Origin: Strix aluco
Lineage: Eukaryota > Chordata > Aves > Strigiformes > Strigidae
Assembly (NCBI RefSeq): GCF_031877795.1
Contig: NC_133958.1
Span: 4,836,001 to 4,900,000 of the forward strand
DNA: 64,000 nucleotides
Reading direction: 5' to 3'
How positions within the stretch are numbered: the stretch's first letter is position 1; every line of letters begins with the position of its first letter. Position numbers and translations under genes: made by a program. Positions 34,498-45,800 of this stretch are shown here, one piece after another. Below the pieces are notes generated by a model. The model saw nothing but the letters and a program-made list of their open reading frames with translations. It made no database searches and had not been told where the DNA came from.

Positions 34498-34868
34498 CCT
34501 CTTTTTCCACGTGCGCACGCTGGCGGGGGGGGGCAGGAGGACAGGCACCCAGGACACACCCCCCCCCCCTCCGGGGATGCTGGATTTGACCCACCATGTC
34601 CTCAGAGCATGGGGATGAGCCTGCCTGCCCCCCCCCCCCGCCCCCCGCCTTCCCGGGACCTTGCGGGGACCCCAGGCAGAGGGACACCCCCCCCCGACCC
34701 CGCGTGTGTCTGGCAGGGAAGGGCTGACCCCTCCTTGCGGGGGGCTGCGGGAATTTGGTGCCTCGCTGTGGGGGGAGAGCTGGGTGGGACTCACAGGGGG
34801 GGTGCAGGGCTGCTGGGGGGGGGCACGGGAAGGGGCTCAGCGAGGAGCTGGCGCTAAGGGCAAAGCCC

Positions 34869-34901
34869 AGATAACAGCAAAGCTCATCTTTGTGAGATAA
34901 G
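34869..34901 (+). promoter_or_regulatory. Paired GATA motifs
   Basis: Two same-direction WGATAR sites (AGATAAC and AGATAAG) 26 bases apart in a distinctly AT-richer island between PDLIM2 and C8orf58. Spacing and island suggest a small enhancer, but GATA motifs are short and this may be chance. Confidence 0.35.
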
Positions 34902-35330
34902 AGCCCCCCTGGGCCTCCGCGGGACAAAGGCCCCCGGCCATAAAGCCCTGACACCTCCCAGGGCCACCCCGAGCAGGGAGGGGACAGTCGGGCCCCCCCG
35001 GGGAGCCCTGACCTTCCTGGGAGCAGGACAAGGCCCGTGGGCCCCGAGTCCTGGGCATCACCAGAGCCCCCAGGGCTCTTCGTGCCGTGTCACGGAGCCT
35101 GCGCCCAGCCCCGGACCCCCCCGTTAGGGTGGGGGGGGGTGGGGGGGGGTTACTTGCCAGCTCACCACCGCTGCTATGGGTGCAGGCAGGAGGGCAGCAG
35201 GGTCTGGGGTCCCTGCCTGCACCCTGGGGCTGGGGGGAAGGTCCCTTGCTGCCTGCCCCCCCCACCCCACCCCGCACAGATCAGACACAGGAGTGGAGCA
35301 AATATATATTATATTTATATAGAGCTCTGG

Positions 35331-35336
35331 TTTAAT
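35331..35336 (-). terminator. PDLIM2: PDLIM2 poly(A) signal ATTAAA
   Basis: ATTAAA on the minus strand, 370 bases after the PDLIM2 stop, followed by an AT-rich stretch (35,300-35,325). Cleavage is expected near 35,310. Confidence 0.55.
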
Positions 35337-35706
35337 ACCCCAGAGAAGCCCTTTGCAGTCCGTGTACAAAGCGGTGCCAGCCCCCTCTCCGGTACCTAAG
35401 TGCTCAAGCATCCCTGTGCCCCCCCGCACCCCCCCCATGTCCTCGCCGTGTCCCCAGGCCAGGCTGAGAACCAACCCAGCTCATCACACACACACCCCCC
35501 CCCACCCCGACACAGCGAAGGCAGGCAGCTGCAGCGCATCCCCCCCCACCCCCGTGCCCCTCCAGCCATCCACAAACCCCCCCCCCGCAACGCAGACCCC
35601 CACCCTACCAAAGCAGTGGGGCTGGGGGGGGTGTCCTGGGGTGGGGTGGGACATGAGGGGGATGCAGGCAGCCAGCTCCCCGTCGCACCGTGCCGGTGCC
35701 TGGAGC

Positions 35707-38700
35707 TCAGGACTGGGGGGACACCGAGGGGGTGGTGGGCCCCCCCGGGGGGCCCTGGTAGCGGAGGCGGGCGTGTTTCTCGCAGAAGAGCTCGTCGCCC
35801 ACCCAGAAGTGGCCCCTCATCTTCAGGTTGAGGCCGCAGTCGGCGCAGGCGTAGCAGGATGGGTGCCGGTACCGGCCGTCCTGGATCCGCACCGCCTGCG
35901 TGCTGGGGGAGACGGGGAGGGCGGCATCAGCGGGGAGGAGGAAAGCGGGGTGGGGGGGGGGGTGTCCTCCCCTGCCCAGTTTCAGCCCCATTTCGGGCCA
36001 GACCCTGCCCCGAGCCCCCAGCCCCACTCACGCGATGGTGCTGCCGCATTTCTCGCAGACGTGCAGCTTCTGGACACCGGCCACGGGCTTGCGGGCGCTG
36101 GGCGAGAGGCGGCTGGGGAAGGGGGGGGCCAGGCCGGCTGCAGGGAGACGAGGCCATCAGGGTGCTGCCACCCTCCCTGGCCAGACCCCCCTATCTCCCC
36201 CTGTACCCCTCCCCACCTCACCTCCGCCCTCGTCCTCCAGAGCCTCCTGCAGCAGACGGAAGGTGCTGGACTGCCGCGGGGCCGCCCGCAGCTCCCGGTT
36301 CTCCTGCAGCATCTTGTAGACCTCAGAATCCTCCTCCAAGCGCCGCATGGCCGGCTCCGAGCCCAGGCTGTGGGGTACAGCACCCCAAAGAGGGGGGGAT
36401 TTGGGGGGGGGGGGGGGAAGGGGAAGGGAGGGGGGTTCCCAGCACCCTGACGCCTGGGTCTGCCGAATTGCACCCGGCCACCTGCTCCCTCCGCCCTGGG
36501 GAGCTGCCCCGGCCTGCCCGGCCCTCCCACGTCCCTGCCTGCCTCGCAGGTGGGTTAACTCCTTCGGCAAGGCAGCACCCAGCGCTGCACCCTCAGGATG
36601 GGTGCGTAGGGCTGGGGTGGCTTCCCCTGCGTCTGTATCCCCCCCTCTCCCACCCCCGAGCTCACTCCGTACCTGTTACAGGGAGAGGGCGAAGAGCGGC
36701 GCCGCTCTCTGCACGTCTCCCAGGGGTTTGGGGGGTCCCCGAGCCCCGGGGAGGGCGGGCGGGGGGGTGGAGGCAGGATTGGACCCGGGGAGCTGTTCTG
36801 GCGGCTCAGGCTTCCTCGCTCCTGGCAGGGGGAGAAAGGTGCTGGGTGCCCTGGGGTTGAGGGGCGGGTGTGCAGGGGGCTGGGGATGGCAGTGGGGGGC
36901 TGCAGCAGCCCCCCCGTGGCATATCCCGAGCCTGGGGAGGGGGCGAGCGTGGCATCACCCTGGGACCACCCGGGCCCCAGAGGGATGGGGGCTCCGCTGC
37001 GGTCCCCAGGAGGGATGCAGGGATGCTCCAAGGGGCAGCAGCTTCTCTCCCCTCCCAGGCTGGGGGCCAGCAGGACCCCAGGGGGGGCCAGGAGCAGCAC
37101 CCCCACTGCTCCCCACCCCGGTAACCCTACGCCTGCACCCGTCCCTTCCCCGGCATCTGCTCCTGCTTAGCGGCCTCCGAGGCAGGAAAGGCGAAACCCC
37201 GGCTAAGTGGAAGCTGATGTTCCCGGGAGCAGCCGCCACGCAGATGCAAACCCCGGCAAGAGCCCGGGGACGGGGACAAGGGACGAGAAGCCCCTGCCCG
37301 GACCCTGCAGAGAGGGATCGGGGCAGCTCTGCGGGGTCACGAGCGGGTGAGGGATGAGCTAAAATTAGGCACGGGTGGAGCTGGGCGCCTTGGCCTCATC
37401 CCCGCCAGCACCAACCCGCCCCGGGATGCGACGGAAAGTCCAAGGGCGGCCCTTCTCCTCGCCGCCCCTTTGGGAAGGATTTTTTTTCTGGGGTCGGCAG
37501 CCCCCCCAGCTCCAACCCCACGGCGGGGGGGCTCCGGGGCAGGGAGGGACCCTCCGGGGCCAGCACCAAAGCAAATAAAGGGCTGGGGAGGAAGGAGGGA
37601 GCGGGCGGCCGGAGCAGCCAAGGGGCGGCCGGGGCCGCGGCCAAAGGCAGCTGGGAAGGGCCGTGCTCAAGGCCACCGCGCTTCCCGATTTGGGCTTGAA
37701 AAACAAGAAAAAAGCAAGCGGGGAGGGAGGAGAGGAGGGAGACGCCAACCTTGGAGCCAGCAGCTGCCCCGTGGGGTGCAGCAGCCGCCTGAAACCGCGG
37801 TGGGGAGGGATGGGGTGGCTGCGGGCACCCCGGGACCGGTCTGGGTGGCGAGGGAGGCATCCCAGCCCCCGGGCATCCCGGGCATCTCACCGCGACAGGG
37901 GCCAGCGGGCGCTGCCGGGGGTGCGCTGGGCCATGGGTCCCTGCCCTGCCAACGCCCCAGTCCCCCCAGGCTCGTGGGAGCAGGGCTGGGCCTCCCCAAA
38001 CTGGTTTGGCCTCCCCAGGCTGGCGCCGTTGCCAAGAGGCGTCGGGTAGGAGCGAGGAAAACATCCCTGGCCGGGTGTGCCGGTGCCCGTGGGGCCCGGG
38101 GTGCCTGCCAGCGCGGCGGGGGGGCGGCCAGCGGCACCCGCAGACGCGGTCCCCAGGGCAGAGCGGGGCTGGGCGATAGTGTGGCAACGGGGCTGCAACG
38201 GGGGATGCCACGGGGCCACAACGGGAGATGGGCTGGGGCTGCAAAGGGCGACAGGTTGGGGTGGCAAAGGGTAAAAGTGTGGGGCTGAAAAGGGCGATGG
38301 GTTGGGGCTCAAATGGGTGATGGTTTGGGGCTCAAAAGGGCGATGGGTTGTGGCTCAAATGGGTGATGCTTTGGGGCTCAAATGGGTGATGGGTTGGGGC
38401 TCAAATGGATGATGGTTTGGGGCTGAAAAGGGCGATGGGTTGGGGCTCAAATGGGTGACAGTGCACAGATGCCCCCCAGCATCTCTGCCTGGCCCCACGC
38501 AGCCCCCCCAGCTTCCTCCTCACCTGGCAGAGGCCGGGAAAGCTGAACTCCTCCTCCAAGGGCAGAGAGCTGGGGGGAGAGGATGGAGCCATCAGGAGAG
38601 TCCCTGGCCCTGCCAGACCCCTGCCCACCCCCCCCCGCCCCAAGCAGCCAGGTCGGGCCTTACCTGCCGCTGCCAGGCGGGGGGCTGAGGGATGCTGGGC

Positions 38701-39965
38701 TGGGGTAGGAGTCTCTCGGGGTGCTCTGCCTCTCCTCCTGCATCCTCAGCGTGTCCTGGGAGGGGGAATGAAGATGCCAGCAGCTGGAATCAGCCCCGGG
38801 TGGGGGGCCCAGGGTGTGCGGGGGCTGCCCAGGGCTCACCTGGAAGCGTGTGGCCAGCCTCTCCGGTGAGGTGTCCCCGTTGGCGTGGCTGGGAGGTGGC
38901 AGCGGGGACCTGGGGACCAAGGGAGAGTCAAGGGGGGGGTCCTGCATCTGCCCCCGGAACATGCAGCCCCCATGTGTGCCCATGGGGTGCCCCCCCCCCG
39001 CAGAGCTGGCGGGAGACAGCAGCCCCAGGTCCCCAACTGGGACCAGTCGGCCAGGTAACGGCTGCCAGGGCTGCCCGGCCTTGTTAAGCCTGACTTTTTA
39101 ATTACAGAGCCCAGACAGGCTCCGGCGGGGATGGCGCAGCCCCAGGAGTCGCCGGAGGGGAAAAACAACCATAGTTGGGGACCCCAGCCTGCGTGAGGTC
39201 CCCTGAGGGTGGGGGCCCAGGGTGGGGTCCCTGTCACCACAGCACCCACCTCTCCACCTGCAGCCGGAGCTGCCCGGGGCTCTGCTTGATCTTATTCTGC
39301 GCCTCCACGTTGAGCATCTCGGCCGCGCTCTCCCCATTGATGGCGACGATGACGTCCCCCGGCCGCAGGTCGCCCGCGGCCGCCTTCCCGTGCTCCACCA
39401 CCTCCACGGAGAAGAGGACACGGGGACAAACAACCCCGGTGTTATCACAGGCCCCCCCCCCCCCCGCCTCCTCGGCTCCGCGCACGCCGCAGGGAAGCAG
39501 CGCAGCATCCCCACGTGCAGCCCTCGCGCATCGCCGAGGTGCCGGCACACGGTTGGGTGCTGAATCCCACCCCGCCGGGGTGCTCCCACCCACCGGGGTC
39601 CTCACGGCCCTGCCAAAGCAGCGCCAGACCCTCTGCCGGGGCGCGCGGCGGGTGGGGGGGGACCAAGGGCACGGTGATAAGAGCTGGAAGCCCGGCGCAG
39701 GGGTAGCACAAGCCCCCGCGCCGCCGTCGCCCGCCGTGGGGCCGTTCCCACGGAGCAGGATCCCTCCAGGACACTGAACAGGATCCGCTCCCCGGAGCAG
39801 CTCCAGCACAGCACCCGCCCCAGCGCCCCGGCAGCCCTCCCCGGGGCCAGGGGGCACATGGGGGGCTCCTACCTTGGAGACGGTGATGGGCTTCCCAAAA
39901 TCTCTTCCCCCGGTGATGCGGAAGCCCCAAGGGGCCGGGCCGGTCAAGGTCACCGTCACCGGCAT
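35707..39965 (-). CDS. PDLIM2: PDLIM2 (Mystique/SLIM), PDZ and LIM domain protein 2, 349 aa
   Basis: Cytoskeletal adaptor and, in mammals, nuclear E3 ligase that marks STAT4 and NF-kB p65 for degradation. Nine coding exons, phases all consistent: 39965-39873, 39401-39250, 38909-38840, 38755-38664, 38569-38524, 36821-36673, 36367-36222, 36137-36032 and 35902-35707 (TGA). The sum is 349 aa; human has 352. PDZ at residues ~1-82 with the PWGF ligand-binding loop (GPAPWGFRITGGRDF) and DLRPGDVIVAINGESA. Pro/Ser-rich linker, then the family motif EDSEVYKMLQENRE and RQSSTFRLLQEALE. One LIM domain at ~275-330 keeps all zinc ligands: CEKC, HPSC, CADC, CEKH. The start fits MPVTVTLTGPAPWGF against human MALTVDVAGPAPWGF. 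A noncoding first exon near 41,592-41,760 is likely, giving intron 1 of 1.6 kb. Confidence 0.97.
36822..38523 (-). other. PDLIM2 intron 5
   Basis: 1.7-kb GC-rich intron between coding exons 5 and 6, containing the ~24-bp array at 38,222-38,460. A long plus-strand ORF in it has no family motif. No further exon is recognised. Confidence 0.6.
38222..38460 (-). repeat. ~24-bp minisatellite in a PDLIM2 intron
   Basis: About ten imperfect units of 'gggtgatggtttggggctcaaa' type, alternating GGGCGATGGGTT and GGGTGATGGTTT forms. It lies in the 1.7-kb intron between coding exons 5 and 6. Confidence 0.88.
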
Positions 39966-40944
39966 GGCTCTGGGCGGGCGGGGAGCCGCGGCGTGAGGAA
40001 ACGCCGGGGCACCGTGGGGACGAGGCAGAGGAGAGCTCTCCCCACGAGGCACAGTCCCCCAGACCACCCGCTGGAGGCCTCCCCCCGGCTCCACTGCACC
40101 CCACCGGCCCCCCAACCCTCCCCGAGGGTCCCCAGCGTGGGCTGATGGAGACTGTCAGCGCCTTCCTTCCGGGGAGGGGACCCACGTCCTCGCGCCGTCG
40201 CAGGGTGCCGGCAGCCACCGCCGCTTCCTCTTGCTGCCCCGGTGCCCCCCGGCCGAGGCTTCCTCCCCCGCCGAGCCCCCCAGTTTCCCGGGGACAAGGG
40301 GATCCCGGGTAGCGGCTGCGGCTGGGACGGGGGCAGGCGAGGTCACCCCGCTGCCCCTGGGGCCTTGTGCAAGGCAGGAGCTCGGGGATGCCTTGGCAGC
40401 CAGGCCGGCAGCTCGTGGCACGGCACGGCGGGGTTCGGAGGGGAGGGTGCCGGACACGCAGCGGGGTGCAAGCACCCCCCGCCCCGAATCCTTCATCCTA
40501 CAGCAAAGTCGCGCCGGGAGAGGATGCTGAGGATCCCCACGGGGGTCCCCACGGGGTCCCCACGGCACCCCGGCAGCTCTCGGCTTCGATGGGCTCGGTG
40601 GGAATGGGCAGCCCCCTCCCCGAAATGGCACCGCTGTCCCCGTCCCGTCCCGCCACAGCCCAGCCGGGCCCGAGCCCACCGGCCCAGCCCCGAGGTGGCC
40701 GCGGGAGCCCGGCACCCCGGCCGCAGCCGCCGGGGAAGGCATTTTAAAAATCCCAAGCGCACAAAGAGGGGCTTGAGAGGCTGCCCGGAAGAATTTCCTG
40801 GGCTGGGCTTCGCAGCGCCGGGAGGAAACCCCAAACCCCCTCCCCATGCCCGGCCCCGCTCAGCATCCCTGGGCACTGAGGTCTGCTGCCCCCGGGACCC
40901 CGACACCGGCTGGGCAGGATCCCCGGACACCCCAACAGTCCTAC

Positions 40945-41225
40945 ACCCCCCCCGGCCCCTGCACCCCTCCTCCAGCCCCGGCACCCCCTCTCTGTCCCAT
41001 GCACTCCCCTCTATCCCCTGCACACCCCCCCTCCATCCTCTGCACCCTCCTCTGTCCCCTGCACCCCCATTCCATCCCCTGCACCCCCCCCTCCGTCCCC
41101 TGCACCCCCATTCCATCCCCTGCACCCCCTCTCTGTCCTCTGCACTCCCCCTCCATCCGCTGCACCCCCTCTATACCCTGCACCCCCCCTCCGTCCCCTG
41201 CACCCCCATTCCATCCCCGCTCCCT
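40945..41225 (-). repeat. C-rich ~27-bp minisatellite in PDLIM2 intron 1
   Basis: Irregular units combining CCCTGCACCCCC with TCCATCC, TCTGTCC or TCCGTCC. The two longest stretches (41,060-41,130 and 41,180-41,220) repeat almost exactly. It sits upstream of the coding start of PDLIM2. Confidence 0.85.
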
Positions 41226-41591
41226 CCAGCTCCTCTCCCCAGCACACAGCGATGCTTTTGTGGCCGCGGCGGCTGGCGGCCCCCCCCCGGCACCCCGCGA
41301 GGCGCGACGGCGGGTGCCAGGCGATGCCAGGAGGCGCAGGGGACACGGGGACACGGAGGGGGGGCACCGGCGGGACACCCTGTCTGCACCCCCACCACCC
41401 CCCCCATCCTCCTCCCCTGCCTGGAGGATCAAACACCCGGGGCACCCCCGGACACCGGGACACCCCCCCCCGCTCCCCGAGAGCTGCATCCCCGAGGGAC
41501 GGGCACCCCGCCACAAGCCGACAGCACCCGGGGGGCTGCACCCCCCGCTCCATCCCACCGCCCCACCGCCCCAAACACCCCGGGCACTCAC

Positions 41592-41760
41592 CGGCGGGCG
41601 GCCGAGCCGGGCGGCCCCGTGGGGCGGCGGAGCCCGAGCGCGGCCCCGGCGGCGGCACCTCCCCCTCGGAAGGGGCCGGCGGAGCCCGACGGGGCCGGGC
41701 CGGGCCGGGCGGTGGCTCGGCAGCGCCGTCTGCGGGCACAGCCGCCCCGACGGGGCGTAC
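41592..41760 (-). other. PDLIM2: Probable PDLIM2 noncoding first exon and CpG promoter
   Basis: A CpG-dense block that ends on the minus strand in a consensus donor (CCGCCG/GTGAGTGCC, exon end 41,592). No ATG is in frame with the PDZ exon, so it is most likely 5' UTR spliced to the exon at ~39,965-39,975. The 5' boundary is a guess from where CpG density falls. Confidence 0.5.
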
Positions 41761-41839
41761 GGGGCCCGGCCCGGGGCCTCGGGAGGTGCCCTGGGAGGCT
41801 GGGAGGGGTGTGGGGGGGTAGGAGGGTGCCCCACGACCC

Positions 41840-42335
41840 CACGCAGCATCGCTGCCCCTCGGGGCGTCACTGCCCCGTGCGCCGTCGCAGCCACACGCAG
41901 CCCCGCATGCAGCACTGCAACCCCCCCACGGGCACCGTTGCAGCCCCCCATGTCCCCTTGCTGCCCGCCGTGACCCCCAGCAGCCCCTCACGGGCGCCGT
42001 TGCAGCCCCATAAGCACCGATACGGCCCCACGTGCTCCCCCGCAGCCCCCACATGCGCCACTGCAACCCCAGCGGGCACCGCTGCAGCCCCACGTGTCCC
42101 ATTGCAACCTCACATGCCCCACTGCACCCCCACAAGCCCTGCTGCAGCCCCCCCATGCTCCCCTGCAGCCCCACACGTGCCTTTACAACTCCCCACGGGC
42201 ACCGTTGCTGCCCCACGTGTCCTCTTACTGCCCCACATGCCCCCTTGCTGCCCCGCGGGCACCATTGCTGCCCCCCTGCAGCCCCCGCCCCCTGCAGCCC
42301 CACGCAGCACCGTAACCCCGCACCATGGCCCCACA
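41840..42335. repeat. C-rich ~27-30-bp minisatellite filling the SORBS3-PDLIM2 spacer
   Basis: About 0.5 kb of imperfect units such as GCAGCCCCACATGCGCCACT, GGGCACCGTTGCTGCCCC and related forms (GCAGCCCC, TTGCTGCCCC, CACGTG variants). It takes up most of the ~0.7 kb between the SORBS3 3' end (~42,445) and the PDLIM2 promoter (~41,760). A 738-codon plus-strand ORF across this area is a composition artefact. Confidence 0.85.
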
Positions 42336-42460
42336 GCATCCCTCACCCCATGGGGACCACGTGCCACCCCACGCAGCCCCCCCAAGGCTCCCCATGGGCA
42401 CCTCCCGCTGGCTCCCTCCCATCCCGGCACCACTAGACTGGGCCTTGGGCTGAGCTGAGC

Positions 42461-42466
42461 TTTAAT
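42461..42466 (-). terminator. SORBS3: SORBS3 poly(A) signal ATTAAA
   Basis: ATTAAA on the minus strand ~375 bases after the SORBS3 stop codon; expected cleavage near 42,445. Confidence 0.6.
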
Positions 42467-42840
42467 GATGGATGGACACGAAGCAAACACGAGTCCCCGG
42501 AGTGTGGCACGGCCCCGGCCCGGCATCTCGGGTCACAGCCGTCATGGTCAGGCCCGGCACTAGCCAGGCTGCCCCGGCACTGGCCAGAGAGGTGCGGCCA
42601 CCAAGGTGGGCAGTAAGGCATTGGGCAGCGGCGAGCAGGGCTCGGGTTAAGGCACTGGGGTGGGGGAGACCCCCCCCATGCAGGGGGGGATTGGTCCCTG
42701 TTAGAGGCAGCCCCATAGGGGCGGGAGGGAGCTGGAGGCACTTCGTCCCCAAGGGGGGGACACAGAGGGGACGTGGCAGGGTGGCCGAGGCGGGATAGTG
42801 GGGACCCCCCGGCCCCACACCCCTCGCCGGGCTCCTCTTC

Positions 42841-45800
42841 TCACACCGGCGCCACGTAATTGCCGGGGAAAGTGCCGAATTTCTGCGTCCTCCTGGACAC
42901 GCCTGGCAGGGAGGGGGGAAAGGCAAGGAGAGGTGATGAGGGGCCGTGGTGGCAACGTGTCCCCATCCCTGTGGCCATCCCGGTGGCCACGCACCCACAA
43001 ACCAGCCGTCGTCGCACTGCTGCATGACGTCCACCCGGTCCCCCTCCAGCAGCTCCAGCTCGTCGGCGTTTTGGGGCCGGTACTGGTACAACGCCTGGTA
43101 CCTGCGAGACACAGCGTGGCCGGAGCCCGGGCCACCACGGGTCCCCAGGTGGGGACACCCAGCCACGGTGCCACTCCTGGCCCTACTTACGGGGTCCACT
43201 GGATTTCGGAGCCGTTGTAGGACGGGGCGGACTCGGGCTGGGTGCTGGTGGGTGCCCCTGGGGCCGCGCACTGCAGTGGGGAGGAGATGGGTGCAGCGTT
43301 ATGGAGCAGCACCCCCAGCCCCAGTGGTGCCGGGGCACGACGGCGGGGCTGGGGGTCACTCACCGGCTCGGGGGGCCAGGCTGGGCGCCACGGCTCCGGG
43401 GGTTGGGTGGCCGCAGGGTGCGGGGGGCCGGCAGGGGTCGGTGAGGGGCTCGGGGCGCTGGCGCGGGGCAGATTTGGGGAAGGGGGGAAGGCGAAGCCGA
43501 GGTGGCGGGGTGAAGCCGGGCGCCCACCGGCCTCACTGGGCCCCCGCTCCGCCGCCCGGGGGGAGCCGGTGGAAAGCGGGGGGCCCCGAGGACCGGGTGA
43601 GCGCTGCAGGGACGGGGAGCCAGCCGGGTGCCGGGGGCTGGCGGAGGCGGGCGAGGGTGGGAAGTCCTCGGCCGTGGCTTTGACCCGCGGCTCCTTCAGC
43701 ACCTGCACGTAGGTGGTGGGGAAGATGCCCTGACGGCTGGTGCCGGAGATGCGCCCCTCGTACCAGTTCTCGTCCACCCGCCGCACCAGGCAGACCCGCT
43801 CGCCCTGCCGAGGGGACGAGAGGATGGGTTAGCGTGGCACGGCGTGGCACGGCACAACATGGCATGGCACAGCATGGCACGATACGGCACGGCACGGCAC
43901 GGCACGGCATGACACCATGTGGCATGGCACGACACGACACGGCATGACACGACACGGCATGGCACGGCACAACATGGCATGGCACGACATGGCACGACAT
44001 GGCACGACATGGCACCTTGCGGAAGGAGAGCTCGACCGGCAGCTCCCCGCGGAAGTTGTAGAGCGCCAGGGCCTCGCCGTACTCCAGCACCTGGATGGTG
44101 GGTGCCTTGATGGGCTTGGGCACCTCCGTGGGGGGCAGGATCTGGGGTGGGGGGCGACACAGACATGGGTGAGGGTCAGCACCCGCTGCCCCCACCCCGC
44201 TGCCCCCCTGCGGCCCCCCCGCGCTCACCTCCACGTAGTTGGAGGGGAAGATGCCGACGCGGCCGTGGTGTTCCCCCTCCAGCCAGTTCCTGTCCACTTC
44301 CTTGTGGATGTAGACGATGTCCCCTTTCTGCAGCGTCAGCTCCCTGCAAACCCCCGCACTCAGGGACACCGCTTAGGGCGGGGGGGAGGACACCGACACA
44401 CCCCCACCCCCGCTGCTCCGGTCCCCATCGCCCCCCCACGCAGCGGGGACCCCCAGCAGTGCCATCGCTTACTTGGGCGACTCGGCTTGGAAGTTGAACT
44501 TGAGGCGAGCGGCTTTCATCTGGGAGGGAGAGGAGATGTTGAGGGGGGACTCCCCCCCCCATCCCAGTGCCCCCCCCGCCCTGATCCTGGATGGGATGGG
44601 ACCATCCCAGCCTCACCTTCTTCTCCTCCCTCCTGACGGCCTCCACAGGGTCCCCCAAGTCGGAGAGGCTGGGGAGGGTCCCCGGTCTGAGGGTGTCTGC
44701 GAGAAGCGGGGTGTCACCAGCTGGTGGGGCCGGGGTGCCCCGTGGCACGACTCGGGTTGGGGGGGGCTCACCTCTGCCGGGGGCCGCACGGCTCCGATCA
44801 CTAGCCAGCCCCAGGCCACCCCGCTCCATGCCGGGGCTGGCGGGTGGGCGGTGGGTGCCGGGGGGGCTCTGCAGCCGGCGGGGTGACAGGGGACTCCTGC
44901 GGGGTGACAGCGGCTCAGGGCAGGGCTGAGTCCCACATCCAGCCACCGCTGCCACGCGCCCTCCCTGCTCTGAACCCCGCTGCCCTCTCGGGGCAGCACC
45001 CCTGAATCTCCTGCGACCAGGATTTTGGGGTCCCCCAGCTGCGCCCCTCCAGGGTCTCGTCCCGGCAGCGGCCAAGCGGGACGGGTCCAAAGTTTGCCAA
45101 CGTCCCCGCTGCCACCGAGCAGGAAGCAAGCGAGCGCCGGGGAGGGCCGCCTGGCTAATGGATAACCCCGCTCCTGGGGGCACTTAAAGAGCCCCAATTC
45201 CCCCCCAACCCAGAGCAGGGGGTCGGGCGGGGGGGGGCAGCCAACCCTCCAGCCCCCCCACGGGCACCCCTGGGGGGTTACGGTAGGTCCTACAAGAAGC
45301 AGAGCGCTTGGTTTGTTTGTTTTCCTCCCGCTGTTGGGGGGCTGTGGGGATATTCTGGGGTGCCCACCCCATCCTGGGGTGCTCCGGCAGCCTCCGGCGC
45401 AGTTGTCCCCTCCCTGTGGCGGTGGGGACATGGGCCAGGGGGGGACATGGCGGTGAGAATCCAACCGCCGTCACCTCCCCTGGGCCTGAGCCAAGTCCCG
45501 GGACACGGCGTCCCCGCACGGGCCGGACAGGGAAAGGGTCACCCTGTTCCCGCCCCGTCCCACCCACCGGGGTCCCCCACCCGTGATGGGGCGTGGTGGG
45601 GGTGACACAGCCAGCAGCACCGTGGGGGACGCGTGGGGACCCCCACCCCGCCGCGGGAGCTGGGAGGCTGCTCCTGCCTGTCCCCCCCCTCCCCACGCCA
45701 GCACAGGGCCCTGTCCCGCCGCTGCCCCCCACCGCTGCCCCCTCGCCTCGAGTGGGGCCCCGGGACAGCGAAATTTGGGGGTTTGGGGTGGGGGGAGCAG

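Larger units (their letters stand above)
34300..35280. other. Spacer between PDLIM2 and C8orf58
   Basis: About 1 kb of GC-rich DNA with many G and C runs and no recognised exon. It includes a less GC-rich patch at 34,860-34,905 with two GATA motifs, AGATAA at 34,869-34,874 and AGATAAG at 34,895-34,901. Confidence 0.6.

Noticed and set aside
38222-38460. CRISPR-like or riboswitch-like regular repeats
   Set aside because: Vertebrate intronic minisatellite with no spacers of constant length; bacterial feature types do not apply here.
40242-42458. 738-codon plus-strand ORF, Pro/His/Arg-rich
   Set aside because: It lies antisense across the PDLIM2 promoter, two C-rich minisatellites and intron 1; no domain is visible and stop codons are rare simply because of GC content.
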